The notes below the pieces were generated by a model. The model made no database searches, was not told the DNA's origin, and saw nothing but the letters and a program-made list of their open reading frames with translations. From Rhizophagus clarus (lineage: Eukaryota; Glomeromycota; Glomeromycetes; Glomerales; Glomeraceae), in the NCBI GenBank assembly GCA_015698045.1, contig BLAL01000057.1, positions 124,001 through 188,000 on the forward strand: a DNA stretch of 64,000 nt, given 5' to 3'. A program made the position numbers and the translations under genes. This document shows positions 45,501 through 55,882 of this stretch, piece by piece (within the stretch, counting starts at the first letter, position 1; the number at the start of each line of letters is the position of its first letter).

Positions 45501-47102
45501 GCCTACCTTCTTGGCTTACAGCAATATCTATTATATTAATAAGTTTTAAATTTTTATTATTTTTCAGAGTAATTAAATCATTTGGAATTTATTTTGCCAT
45601 AATAATTGGTGTTGCAAAAAAAGTTTTTCCATTCTTGATGCTCTTATTTTTTATTATATTCGGTTATGCTCAAGCATTTTTCATTATTCTAAAATCAACC
45701 AATGAAAATGATGATAATGATCCACAAAACCTAGCTACTAAATACGATCTGATGGAACTATTAATAGTACTATAAAATTAATTCAAGAGACTGATTCAAA
45801 TACAAATTTATTTAATTGGTTCCCTACTTCTCTTTTAGCCGTGTATAAACTTCTCACTGGTAATAATTTACTTTATTTATAAACTTTTTTTTTTTTTTAA
45901 AAAAAAAAAAACGTAACACTAGATAATTTTCATAACAATTATAGGCGATTCTGGATCTTTATCATCATGGACTTATCGTGACCATCACACAATGACAGTT
46001 TTATTAGTTACTTTTACATTTTTCACAGTAATTTATCTTTTGAATTTATTTATTGGATTGCTCAATATAGCTATTGATAAATATAATAAAGAAGAAGAAT
46101 TTTTACTTCAAAAAGCAAAGGTAAATTTTTTTTTTTTTTGTTTCAGTCATATCTGATAATTATATTAAATCTTTTTGCTAACTAACATTTATTTTATTTA
46201 ATTTTTTTTTTTTAAAAAAAAAAAAAGATTATTATGGAAATTGAATTATTTTATATGTTTCCATGTTGGAGATATGATAAAAAATGGTTTCCAGATTGGA
46301 TGTAAGTGTTAATCTATTAATTTCTCAGTTTTTGTATATACATTTTTATTAATATATTTTATTTAAATATTTTAGCTATTATGATTTACCTGTTACAAAA
46401 GTTCGTAAATTAATTAATGCAATTAATAATGATAAAGCTGTATTTGATTATCCACCATTTATCAGTAAGAAATTGAAAGAGTTGGTAGTACTTACTAATG
46501 ATAATAAAAACCAAAATAATGAAGAATATGATGATAAAGAAAACCAAAATAATAAACTAGTAGGACAAAAAGAATATACAAAAGAGGAGCTTATACAACA
46601 AAATAACCTACTTAAAAAACAAATAACTGACATTAACAATCTTGTTACTGAAGTTAGTAAATTAATTAATGCAATTGATAATAATAAAAAACAAAGTAAT
46701 ATAGAATATGATAATAAAGAAAAACAATATAATAAACCAGAGAAGCAAATAGAACAAACAAATGAAGATTTTATACAACAAAATAATAATGTACTTAATC
46801 AACAAACAGATGATTTTAATCCTTTTAATCTTATTAAAAAAATTGAGGAAAAGCAATCTCTTCCTCAAACAATCATTGATGGTCTCAAAAAATCTACAAT
46901 ACAGCAGAAGGAACAAATAGAACAAACAGATGAAAAGCTTATACAACAAAATAATGTATCTAACCAACAAATATATAACATTGATCCTTTTAATTTAATT
47001 AAAAATATTGAGGATAAACAGTCTCTTCCTCCAACTCTTATTGATAAGGTAAAAAAGTTAGCAGTAGAAGAACAAAATAAAAGATTAGAAGAGAAAAAGT
47101 AA
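42548..47102 (+). CDS. TRP-like cation channel, seven exons, one frameshift
   Basis: Exons are 42548-42935, 43055-43561, 43641-45362, 45444-45859, 45945-46120, 46228-46301 and 46376-47102, all with GT-AG introns of 74-119 nt. Phases fit throughout except for one apparent 1-nt deletion near 45745; restoring it gives 1336 codons plus stop. The first ~800 residues are cytosolic and beta/helix mixed. Then come six hydrophobic spans: FGWIYYYLIWSFYTIFYVC, LLFIISIILGSIYLIFEI, YLLPIISAILWFI, WLTAISIILISFKFLLFF and FAIIIGVAKKVFPFLMLLF, then a pore-like WFPTSLLAVYKLLTGDSGSL, then a last span LLVTFTFFTVIYLLNLFIGL. This is an ion_trans layout. The C-terminus is a Gln/Asn/Lys-rich coiled coil with internal repeats of (E/K)QIEQT(N/D)E.FIQQNN and (N/D)PFNLIK. 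Likely a Ca2+-permeable channel; ion and gating are unknown. The frameshift may be an assembly error or a recent loss. Confidence 0.75.
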
Positions 47103-48440
47103 AGTATTGAGAAATTATTATTAAATGATAATAATATTAAAAATAAAAGTATTAACAATTAAATTGATAAAAAAATTGATATAGTATGAAAAATTGTTTT
47201 TTATTAATGATTAATCTTATTTCTGTTTCAATTATAACTTATTATTAAATATAATATAAATTATTTTAACTTTTAAATATAACTTTTATTATATTTGATT
47301 ATTATTTTAAAATTAATAAATAAATTATTTAAAATTTATTTATCAGTAAAAAAAGATAAAAGTAAAATTGTAAAATATAAAATAATAGTTTATATATAAA
47401 ATTAGTATCTTTTATCCTATTAATCATATCATTCTTCTATTTATTTTATAAAATTACTAGAAGGGTTGAGTATAGGATTAGGATTTGTTGATTTTGATAT
47501 AGTAATAATTTTGACTAATTTTTTACAATTTAATCGTAATTATAATACAGTAGCATCTCTATAAGTGCAATCTTTTTAAAATTATAGTAAAAAAATAGCA
47601 AATATGCACTTAAAGAATGAGTGCATTTATAGAAAATAAAACATTAAGAGCTCTTATAAGTTAGAACTCAAGTTTATCATACATTTAGTGAAAATTTATA
47701 TAATATGTATACTTTATATAGAGGATATACTTATAAAGGTATTACTATACAATATTTTTACAATTTTTACAATATTTGAATTTAATTAAATAATTAAAAT
47801 TATATAAAATATAAAATAAATTAATTAATAATTAAATAATAATCTATAATTCTTGAAAAATTCAAACTCGTAAAGTTAAAACTTAATTTTAGTTTTATAT
47901 ATACAATTATTAAATGGTTTTGAATTCAGTATATATACAGTCACTTCTTGATATAATGTACTTTATATTCTGGCTAATTAAGGCTTTATTATAAGAAAAT
48001 TTGTTTTAGATATACAGATCATATGATTTGCTAATTTATATTGACTAATATACCAATCTGAAGTCTGAACATACTTTTATTAAAAAAATTTTTATTATAA
48101 AAAATAGATCTTTTAGCTACAGTTTCTGGATAAATTAGTGAGTTTAAATTTATTTTTTTAATATTTTTTTTTATTTTTTTATTAATAATTTAGTACAAGA
48201 ACATTTTTATTATGTTCTTTCATTCTTTTTATTTTTTTGTAGGAATAATTTTTCAAAATGTCTCTAGAGGTAAGGGGTGTGCCAGAAATCAGTTGATTTA
48301 ATAGGGGGGGTGGGGGCTAACCTAAAAATCAGGTTCCTATGATGGCTATAAATTATATAATATATATAATATATTATTACTATTTATATATTAAAATAGG
48401 AATTATGTATTCAATATTTTATCATAGTATTGTCTATTGA
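47103..48440. other. AT-rich DNA with a G-rich tract
   Basis: No gene. A G7-T-G5 run at 48304-48316 is isolated in AT-rich sequence shortly before the LINE 5' region. Confidence 0.45.
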
Positions 48441-48592
48441 TTACGAATTCAGGTTTGATTTTTCTTGATACTGAAAAAACTCTTTCCGGTCTCAGACAAA
48501 ACACACTCTGGACGTGGCGACAAGACCACTTTTTGGTAACTAAAAGAGTTCACGACTAATAATAAACTTTTATTTTTTCTTTTATTTTCTGT

Positions 48593-48600
48593 CTTATAGC
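48593..48600 (+). repeat. hAT target-site duplication, left copy
   Basis: CTTATAGC, identical to 53358-53365. Confidence 0.95.
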
Positions 48601-48770
48601 TAAGGTTGCTTGCCGAAACTAGTGAGTTTCGGCATGCCGAAACTGCCGAAACTGGCGAAACTAGGTTTCGGCAAGCAGCCAAAAATGCCGAAATGCCGAA
48701 ACTGCCGAAACTGCCGAAATGCCGAAACAGTTTCGGCATTTTGGCATAGTTTCGGCATAATATATATTAA
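48601..48770. repeat. hAT left terminal iterons
   Basis: About ten copies of GCCGAAAC(T)/GCCGAAAT and their reverse complements within 160 bp of the left end, including AACAGTTTCGGCATT palindromic junctions. Confidence 0.85.
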
Positions 48771-49127
48771 TACTTTAATATAGTTTTGGCATAGTTTCAT
48801 TTTTCTAATAATGTAATTAGTGTAACAAAATAAAATTCAGCCACCACATGACACACAACCAATCATATCTGACGGTCATTCAGGAAATGATCTGACATCA
48901 TTAATATCAAAGATAATCAGTTACTTTTCGTCTTTTAACTCCTTTAACTCCTTTTTTTATTTATCATTTTACTGTTATAATCCCCAACTGTTACGGCTAT
49001 ACCTTGAAATTTGAACCAAATCATATGATTATCTGTTATGGATTTTTTAAATTACTTCGTGTTTGCCTTGCATTACTTTTTTTACTTAAACACGTACAAA
49101 ATAAAAAAACTTTATATACATTTCAAT

Positions 49128-51419
49128 ATGACCAGCACTTTAGACTTAGAAAAAAATAAAAATAAAGGTGGTAGGCCTCCCAGCTCTACCTGGGAGGATG
49201 CTATTAGAGGAAATCCCGTTGGTTCAGGAAAATATCATGCCACTTGTAAATATTGTAATTTTTCATGGTCACGAGGTGATATATCAAAACTTGAAGAGCA
49301 CTTTGCGAACCACTGCTCGGAAGCTCCAGGACCCATTGTTAGAAAATATTTGAATAAAATATTAGAGCGTGAAGATAAAGTTAATAAAAAAAGAAAAATT
49401 GTTGGGAGTAATCAGTTAAATATTACAGACTACCATGATTCCACAAAAATTCCTGATGGTAGAGTAACTAGGATTAATCGTGCCTTGGCTAAATTTTTCG
49501 TTGCATGTGGTATTCCATTCCGAATAATCGAGCACCCTTTTTTTATTAACTTTGTAAAGAAGCTTAATTCTTCGTATGAGCTGCCAACCAGAGAATTTTT
49601 GTCAGATCAGTTACTTGAGCGGGAATTATCAATGGTGAACTCAACTGTCACATCCGTCATTGAAAATGGAGCTAATTTGACTTTAGGTTTTTAATACTTT
49701 TTTTATACTTTTTTAAAACAATATTCTTAATGTGTTTTTAAGTAATAATATTAATATTAATATAATTTAGCGTTCGATGGTTGGACGTCCCCCACTCATC
49801 GTTCTATATGGAATTTTGTTATTATGACTCCGTCGAGAGAAGAGTATTTGTATAAACTTCAAGATTTGTCAGAACATTCGCATACAGGTAATTACGTAGC
49901 CGAAGTGATTGGAGAAATAATTGAAAGGATCGGCCCGAATAAAATATCGGCTATTGTGTCTGATAATGCCTCAAACGTTCGGAATGCACGCAAAATTATT
50001 GAAGAGAAATACCCTAACATCGAAAACGTACGATGTATAGCACATGCGGTCAATCTTATCGCGTGTGATATACTTAAAGAAAGTTTTGGAGATTGTTTAT
50101 TACGAAAAGTTAATACATTAGCTTCATTTTTTAAAAATTCCCATCAAGCTGGAGCCAAACTCACACAACTCATCAAAGAGAATAGTATTCATGGAGGAGG
50201 CATTAAGTTATATTGTAAGACGCGATGGACAACGGCTAGCGAATCAGTAGATTCGGTAATTAGGTTGGAACCAGTACTAGAACAAATTATTACTAATGAA
50301 AGTAATTTGTTGAACGATAAGGTCAAACGTGTTATCCAAACACGGAATTTTTTTTCCGATTTACGAATTCTTTCATTCGTTTTAAATCCATTGAGAAAAG
50401 CCGTCTTGGCTTTAGAATCAAGATCAGCGACGCTTGGAGATTGTTTTTTAAGTTTGATAAGACTATCAGCAGTTTTGAAACAATTACCCAAATCATTTAA
50501 TCAAAACTTCCGTAACCATTATTTCAACGTGATGAACGAAAGATTCAAAGAGTTCGATGATGACAAATATATAACCTGCTTTTTCCTAGATCCCCGATTT
50601 AGGAGTAAGCCTCTCACAGCTAAAGCTTATTCAAGGATCGTGAGGTGCGCTACTACAATTGGTAAAAGGTTAGGATTTGATCTTAAAGAATCTAGGGCTC
50701 TATGCGAGCAAATTAAGGACTACCGTGATAATAAACCACCCTTTGATCTTGATGAATCTTGTTCTCTAGACGATCCTCTAAATTGGTGGAATTTGATCGA
50801 TACTGACCCTCGACCGAACAGCCTCCCAAGAGTCGCTCGCCATCTATTAGCGATTTGTCCAAATTCCGCAAGTTGCGAACGAGGATTCTCAACACTTGGC
50901 TGGCTATTTAATGATCGGCGTTTAAATTTGAATATAAGTCGACTAGAATCCATGGCTAAAATGATCATGCATTGGAAGTCCAATGCTAAGAAAGAGCTTG
51001 GTTTTTATGGTATAGAAAAAAATGATACTCGTATTAGCGAAACTGAAATGAACATTCGAATTGCAGAGGCTCTGGCAGAAACTAATGATGATGATGATGA
51101 ATGTGATGTTTTATCAAATGAAAGTTTACCTAATCAAATTACAGTTCCTTCAGATAATTGTGTTGTCCTAATAGAACATGTATGGATCGATAAATTTGTT
51201 GATTTGTCACACAAATTAATAATTGAAGAAATTGGAGAGATTCTGGACGACATTTTAGATGAATCTGAAGAAGAATACGAAAAAATTAATACAGATGATG
51301 GCAATGATGATGAGCAAGAAAGCGAACAAGAAAGCGATGGGGGAGGAAATTTTGATTATAATGTAGAGGATTTATTGAATGAATTCATCGATGTAGATGA
51401 TGTAGATGAAGAAGAATAA
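49128..51419 (+). CDS. hAT transposase with BED zinc finger
   Basis: Two exons (49128-49686, 49771-51419) with an 84-nt GT-AG intron; the joined frame gives 735 aa. An in-frame ATG at 49038 would add 30 hydrophobic residues and is less likely. A BED finger lies at about residues 20-63 (C40, C43, H58, H62 or C63). The DDE core follows: AFDGWTSPTHRSIWNF gives the first Asp and IVSDNASNVRNA the second; CIAHAVNLI is the usual C-x2-H motif after it. The C-terminal hAT dimerisation domain is clear (WWNLIDTD, ARHLLAICPNSASCERGFST, RLNLNISRLESMAKM). A very acidic tail (DDDDECD, DESEEEYEK) ends the protein. It cuts and pastes the element in the nucleus. No frameshift or internal stop is seen. Confidence 0.92.
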
Positions 51420-52021
51420 TTTTTTCTTTATTTTTAGGAAATCATTATAACAATAATTCTTTTATTAATAAAGTAAATTTGTAAATAAGTTTATAATTAT
51501 ATTGATTTATTTAAGAGTTTAAATTAAAAAATTTTTGTGTGACGAAATTTAAACAACACCGACGTGATGCAAACGAACTCTTTCGATCTTGTTCAATTTG
51601 TGTTCGATTTGTGTTCGATTTGTGCTGATAATTCTGGTAAAATTTCGCTCGTTTTAGCCAAATTTTGTTAAATTTGTGTTGATTCGTGTTCAATGTGTGC
51701 TCTAAAGAAAGAGAAAGAAGTTAACAATTAAATTTTATCACACAGGGATGATGATTAGTAATTTTATATCGGTATTTGTTTAACGATGCAAGATGACTTT
51801 TTTATACAAATCACATTGTATGTATTATGCACTGATTTTTTTATTTTTTTTTAAGGGATGTACAAAATATTCCGATTTTTTTTTAAAAAAAATGATTTTT
51901 TTTTAAGAACAAAGAGAATAAACAAAGATTTATTATTTTAAGGATGATATTTAAATTTAATGATGCAAACTAATAAATCAGTATTTTGAAGAAAGGGAAC
52001 AAAAAGGAATTGTCCAAATTT

Positions 52022-52034
52022 TATTTATAAAAGG
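52022..52034 (+). promoter_or_regulatory. TATA box of the hAT second gene
   Basis: TATTTATAAAAGG about 70 bp before ATG 52098, indicating that the second gene has its own promoter inside the transposon. Confidence 0.55.
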
Positions 52035-52097
52035 ATATTTTACGATTTACTCATCTCATTCTTTTTGCGTTTTTCCTCACATCTTAATTTTGTAAAT

Positions 52098-52799
52098 ATG
52101 CCCAATCGTCACTCTCATCGCCAGTCCCATCGTCACTCTTATCGCCAGCCCCATCGTCACTCTCATCACCAGCCTCATCGCCAGCCTCGTCGCCACTCTC
52201 GTCCTATTCAATGGTTCGATGAATACACCGATTACTTGGTGGAAGAAAGAAGAAGAAGAAATGACGAATTTCATAACAAATACGGGAGAGATCGATCGAG
52301 ATTTTGGAGGTCAATCGCAAGAAGGTTCATATATATAATATTTAATATGTTAAAATATGTTAAAAATAGAATTATTATCTTTAATCCAACTAATTCGTTC
52401 GTTTGAATCAGATTAAATCGTCATTTTAGAACTTCGAGGTTCACGGCACAACGATGCCACCAAAAATGGAGGAATCTTCTCAGGGAATACCATGTATGAA
52501 AAATATAATGGCAAAAAAAAATATTTGCTTAAAATTGAAAATATTTAACTAAATATTATTTCGTTTTTTGATATTTAGAGTTTTTGCCTTTATCGTAGCG
52601 GTGTCCCTGGAAGAAGATGGTCGCGTATCGGAGCAAGATATTATCGCACATTTAGATCGAGATTTTGGGAAAGACGAGGTAATTATAAAATTTCTATAAT
52701 TAAAGTTTATTCACATCTTAAATTAACCAATTTATTTTAGATACGCGACACGATCGTAGAAGGGCAAGAAACCTACCTACGTATCGTCACCGAAGATAA
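52098..52799 (+). CDS. hAT-borne basic Myb/SANT-like protein, four exons
   Basis: Exons 52098-52324, 52430-52493, 52579-52678 and 52741-52799 (227+64+100+59 = 450 nt) join in frame to 149 aa. Introns are 105, 85 and 62 nt with GT-AG ends; the first donor (GTTCAT) is weak. Residues 2-36 are tandem His/Arg text (SHRQ, PHRHSH, QPRRHS). A trihelix-like Myb/SANT domain follows: YLVEERRRRNDEFHNKYG, DRSRFWRSIARR, then RTSRFTAQRCHQKWRNLL with REYH. The C-terminus is extremely basic (WSRIGARYYRTFRSRFWERR, then TRHDRRRARN). Expected to bind DNA, perhaps the terminal iterons or the transposase (inference; compare the second Myb-like protein of Harbinger elements). Only exon 1 is visible as a long ORF, so automated annotation may miss it. 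Confidence 0.75.
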
Positions 52800-53139
52800 T
52801 TTATTAATTTTATTATATTATTTTATAGTGAGTAGCTAGGCCCAGTCCATACCAAATATCGGCTGGAGACTCACATTTTTTTTGGGCTGTGAATTGATAC
52901 TGACGTCCACGTCATACAGCCTGGGTACTATTTTTTAAAATAGTAGCGAACAAGTATCAATATTTTTTTTTTTATCAAAATTAAATAAAATAAAAATAAA
53001 ATGGTGAACTTTTTTAACTGGGATTTTATTTCTTTAGTGATAAATTTGAATTTAATTGCTAGTTTTTATCATTGGATTACGTATAATAAATACAATAAAT
53101 AATTTAAATTTTAAAAAATAAATTTTTATCTGTCAGATA

Positions 53140-53357
53140 CTATTAACATGACGAAAATATGCCGAAACTCTATTAAAATATTAGTATTACTTATGCCGAA
53201 ACTATGTCAAAATGCCGAAACTGCCGAAACTGCCGAAATGCCGAAATGCCGAAACAGTTTCGGCAGTTTCGGCAGTTTCGGCATTTCGGCATTTCGGCAC
53301 TATGTATGAGTTTCGGCGTTTCGCGTTAGGCCAGATGGGTTTCGGCAAGCAACCTTA
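53140..53357. repeat. hAT right terminal iterons
   Basis: GCCGAAACT and GCCGAAAT units run in direct order to AACAGTTTCGG at about 53260 and then in inverted order to about 53300, forming a large imperfect palindrome before the terminal repeat. Confidence 0.85.
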
Positions 53358-53365
53358 CTTATAGC
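53358..53365 (+). repeat. hAT target-site duplication, right copy
   Basis: CTTATAGC, exact copy of 48593-48600. Confidence 0.95.
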
Positions 53366-53426
53366 ATAGGCTCACGCCCCCCCTGAACGGTTTTACCAAG
53401 ACAAACTGAAAGAAAACCACAGAAAA

Positions 53427-55790
53427 ATGGACTTTGAGTCCACCTTTATAGGCAACGAAGAAAATTTTAAAGACGCTTTTGCAAATAATGTCAACATTTC
53501 TAACTTTATATCAAAGATAAAAAACTTTATTTATTATAGTGATGTAGAAACAGCTATGAAACTCGAAAATAAGAACTTGGTAGGAGTTCTCTGGCTCGGC
53601 TGCCTTTTGGAGCATAGAGACTCAAACGCAAAAGCCGTTTATCTTGATATCAATATGAAAACATCACCAAAACAAACCCTGGTGTCACTAACTTCAGTAA
53701 TACCAATCACAATCACGGATAACCGCACATTGACAGTCTATTCTCCAGGACCTACCGATAATATTTTCTTAACGGAAAACTTGATAGCTGATCATTCCGA
53801 TTTCTGCGAAAAAAACAAAGATACTAATCTTCATTCCTATAAGGATAATAATAAAGTTACTCCCCTCCGCCGAAGTCTTCAGAAGACAACACAATGATAA
53901 TACTACCAATGACTAAAACGGTAGAATCCAGAAAGAAACAACACGATGGAAAACAGAAGAAGGCAAATAAGCGAACTCCACCGAATGCTCTGACAACTGA
54001 TGCCAATGGTGACGACACAAAGGGACAATTGCAGTCACAATCCCCTCACCAATCGGTCCATGAAGTAAATGAAGTTAACACACCCGTTCCTATAAAGGGT
54101 ATCATCAATATTCCTGCGGCCTTTAATCTCCGCCTACTCATAAGGCCGCCATTCCAATGGATTTGGATCTGATAGACTTGAATGCCTCACATTCACAAGA
54201 GGATGAGGAACCAAAACTACCTTACCTTTATGGTGGTGACCGTGTTAACCCTTACATCCAAGACCTTAAATCACTATCAGAAGATACATTTATGATTAAT
54301 TCCTCAACTAACGGCACACATGATCGACCTGCAGATCCTCCTGATAAAGAGGTTCCAGAGGATCATCCAATTACAGTCTCCACAGCCCTAGATAATCTGA
54401 GGATAATCTCAGATGAAACGCCATTGTCGAAATCAAAGAAGGATCAACACTCTGATCTCCTTATTACACCAAAACATTCTTTTCTTCCAAATTATCAACG
54501 AGTCTCCAATGAAATTCAAGACAATCAATATGAAACCACGATCTCACCAAATGGTAATTGGAATACTATCAAGAAGATTAAAAACCCTAAGGCAGTCCTC
54601 GATGCTCTGAAATCTTCCACGACCCAGAGATCAAACAATATCTCCATGCATGTTAAAAATGAGGAGGATGCACCTATCACTTACGATACCTACGTTAAAC
54701 TTTCCGATATTGAAGAATATTTTGCAGTGGATAACAAAGTGGCATATATAGAACTTTTAACCTGAGATTTCAGAGGCTTTTTGGACACTGAAATTAATAA
54801 AGAAGATAATGAAATTATAATCAAAAATTTCTCTTATAAAGGAATGCTTCACATGGTTAGATTATTTAACCACAAATGCCGACTACACCCGTTCCTTAAG
54901 ATGCATCAAAAGACTTATTTCCTTATCGATGGAATGTGAGTGTCCTCGAAGGAATTTAAAATCTTGAACGTCCCCAAGCATCTTTCTAGAGACACTATAG
55001 AACAAGCAGTTACGAAATTATTGGGCTCACGTCGATTCTTTATAAAGAAATTGGGATTAAAACCATCAAAGAACAACCCTGATACCATTACAGTTTTTAT
55101 TACCGTTAAAGATTTGGATAAATGTAAAAAATTAAAAGATATATGGTCCATTGAAATAGATAGAATATTATACCGATTTGCCCCAGCTCATGCAAAGGAT
55201 AATGATATAGTTTCAAGGAAGAAATACAGTGGAGAATTCGTTAGTTTTGACAATCAAACATACTGGCAGCGGTACAAGAAGCGTATATGGCACAGAACCC
55301 TTGCCACGTATTTTGACAGTCAGAAGATAAATTCATAATTGAATTTTTCACAGAATGTGATCTCTTTAACGCATGTGCAATGACCGTTCATTTTAATAAT
55401 TACCGAATTATAGGCTCACCACGTAATTATAATATCAACTGGTCATCACGGAACAAGAAATTAGCCAAGCTTCAAACTATTCGACCCCCTCCTCTGGATA
55501 AGCTGGTCTCGATTACCCACCAAGAAAATAATCATCACATAGAGATCAGACAGGAAGAACATCACACATTTTCTCACAATCCGCACAAACACAAATTAAA
55601 AAACAAGCAGCACCTTACTTTGACGCTTTCTAACCTGAAACAGCACAACACGCCCGCCTCACATTTCACAGGAGCAAATACCGTTCCATTAGGCAAACGA
55701 ATCAAAGGCGCGATCAATACCAATTCACCCTCTAAAGATACCTCCAATAGTTGCGACATTTCATCCTCCTCTAACTCTTCAATAAATTAG
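53427..55790 (+). pseudogene. LINE ORF1 (RRM-like RNA-binding protein)
   Basis: Starts at ATG 53427 (MDFESTFIGNEENFKDAF), then crosses frames near 53895 and 54165. From 54157 it stays in one frame to TAA 55336, broken only by TGA at 54763 and 54937. Two RRM-like pieces are recognisable: AYIELLT then DFRGFLDTEINKEDNEII, and FKILNVPKHLSRDTIEQAV with TVFITVKDLDKCKKL. A last frame 55380-55790 is Lys/Asn/Ser-rich. The protein would coat the LINE RNA. It resembles in layout, though not closely in sequence, the ORF1-only retroposons at 10.8 and 13.9 kb. Confidence 0.7.
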
Positions 55791-55882
55791 AACGATGGGA
55801 TCATTGAGGGGTTGGCGAGTTTGTGCTAATTGCACAACCTCCCCAACCAACTTGACTTTCCGGGAACCCTGTCTCTTTAAAA

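Larger units (their letters stand above)
48601..53357 (+). mobile_element. Complete 4757-bp hAT transposon with two genes
   Basis: Exact terminal inverted repeats TAAGGTTGCTTGCCGAAAC (48601-48619 and, reversed, 53339-53357) are flanked by an exact 8-bp duplication CTTATAGC, the hAT hallmark. Inside each end are 100-200 bp of 8-9 bp iterons (GCCGAAACT, GCCGAAAT) in direct and inverted order, likely transposase-binding sites. It carries an intact BED-hAT transposase gene and a second four-exon gene for a basic Myb/SANT-like protein on the same strand. Ends, duplication and both ORFs being intact suggests a recent and possibly still active element. Confidence 0.93.

Noticed and set aside
46448-47158. 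Minus-strand frames rich in Ile/Leu/Phe
   Set aside because: Antisense of the Gln/Asn/Lys-rich tail of the channel.
48449-48800. Minus-strand frames rich in FGSFG/FRQFRQFRHFG repeats
   Set aside because: They are translations of the GCCGAAAC iterons at the hAT end, not genes.
50189-50983. Minus-strand frames of 60-100 codons
   Set aside because: Shadows of the hAT transposase exon on the other strand.
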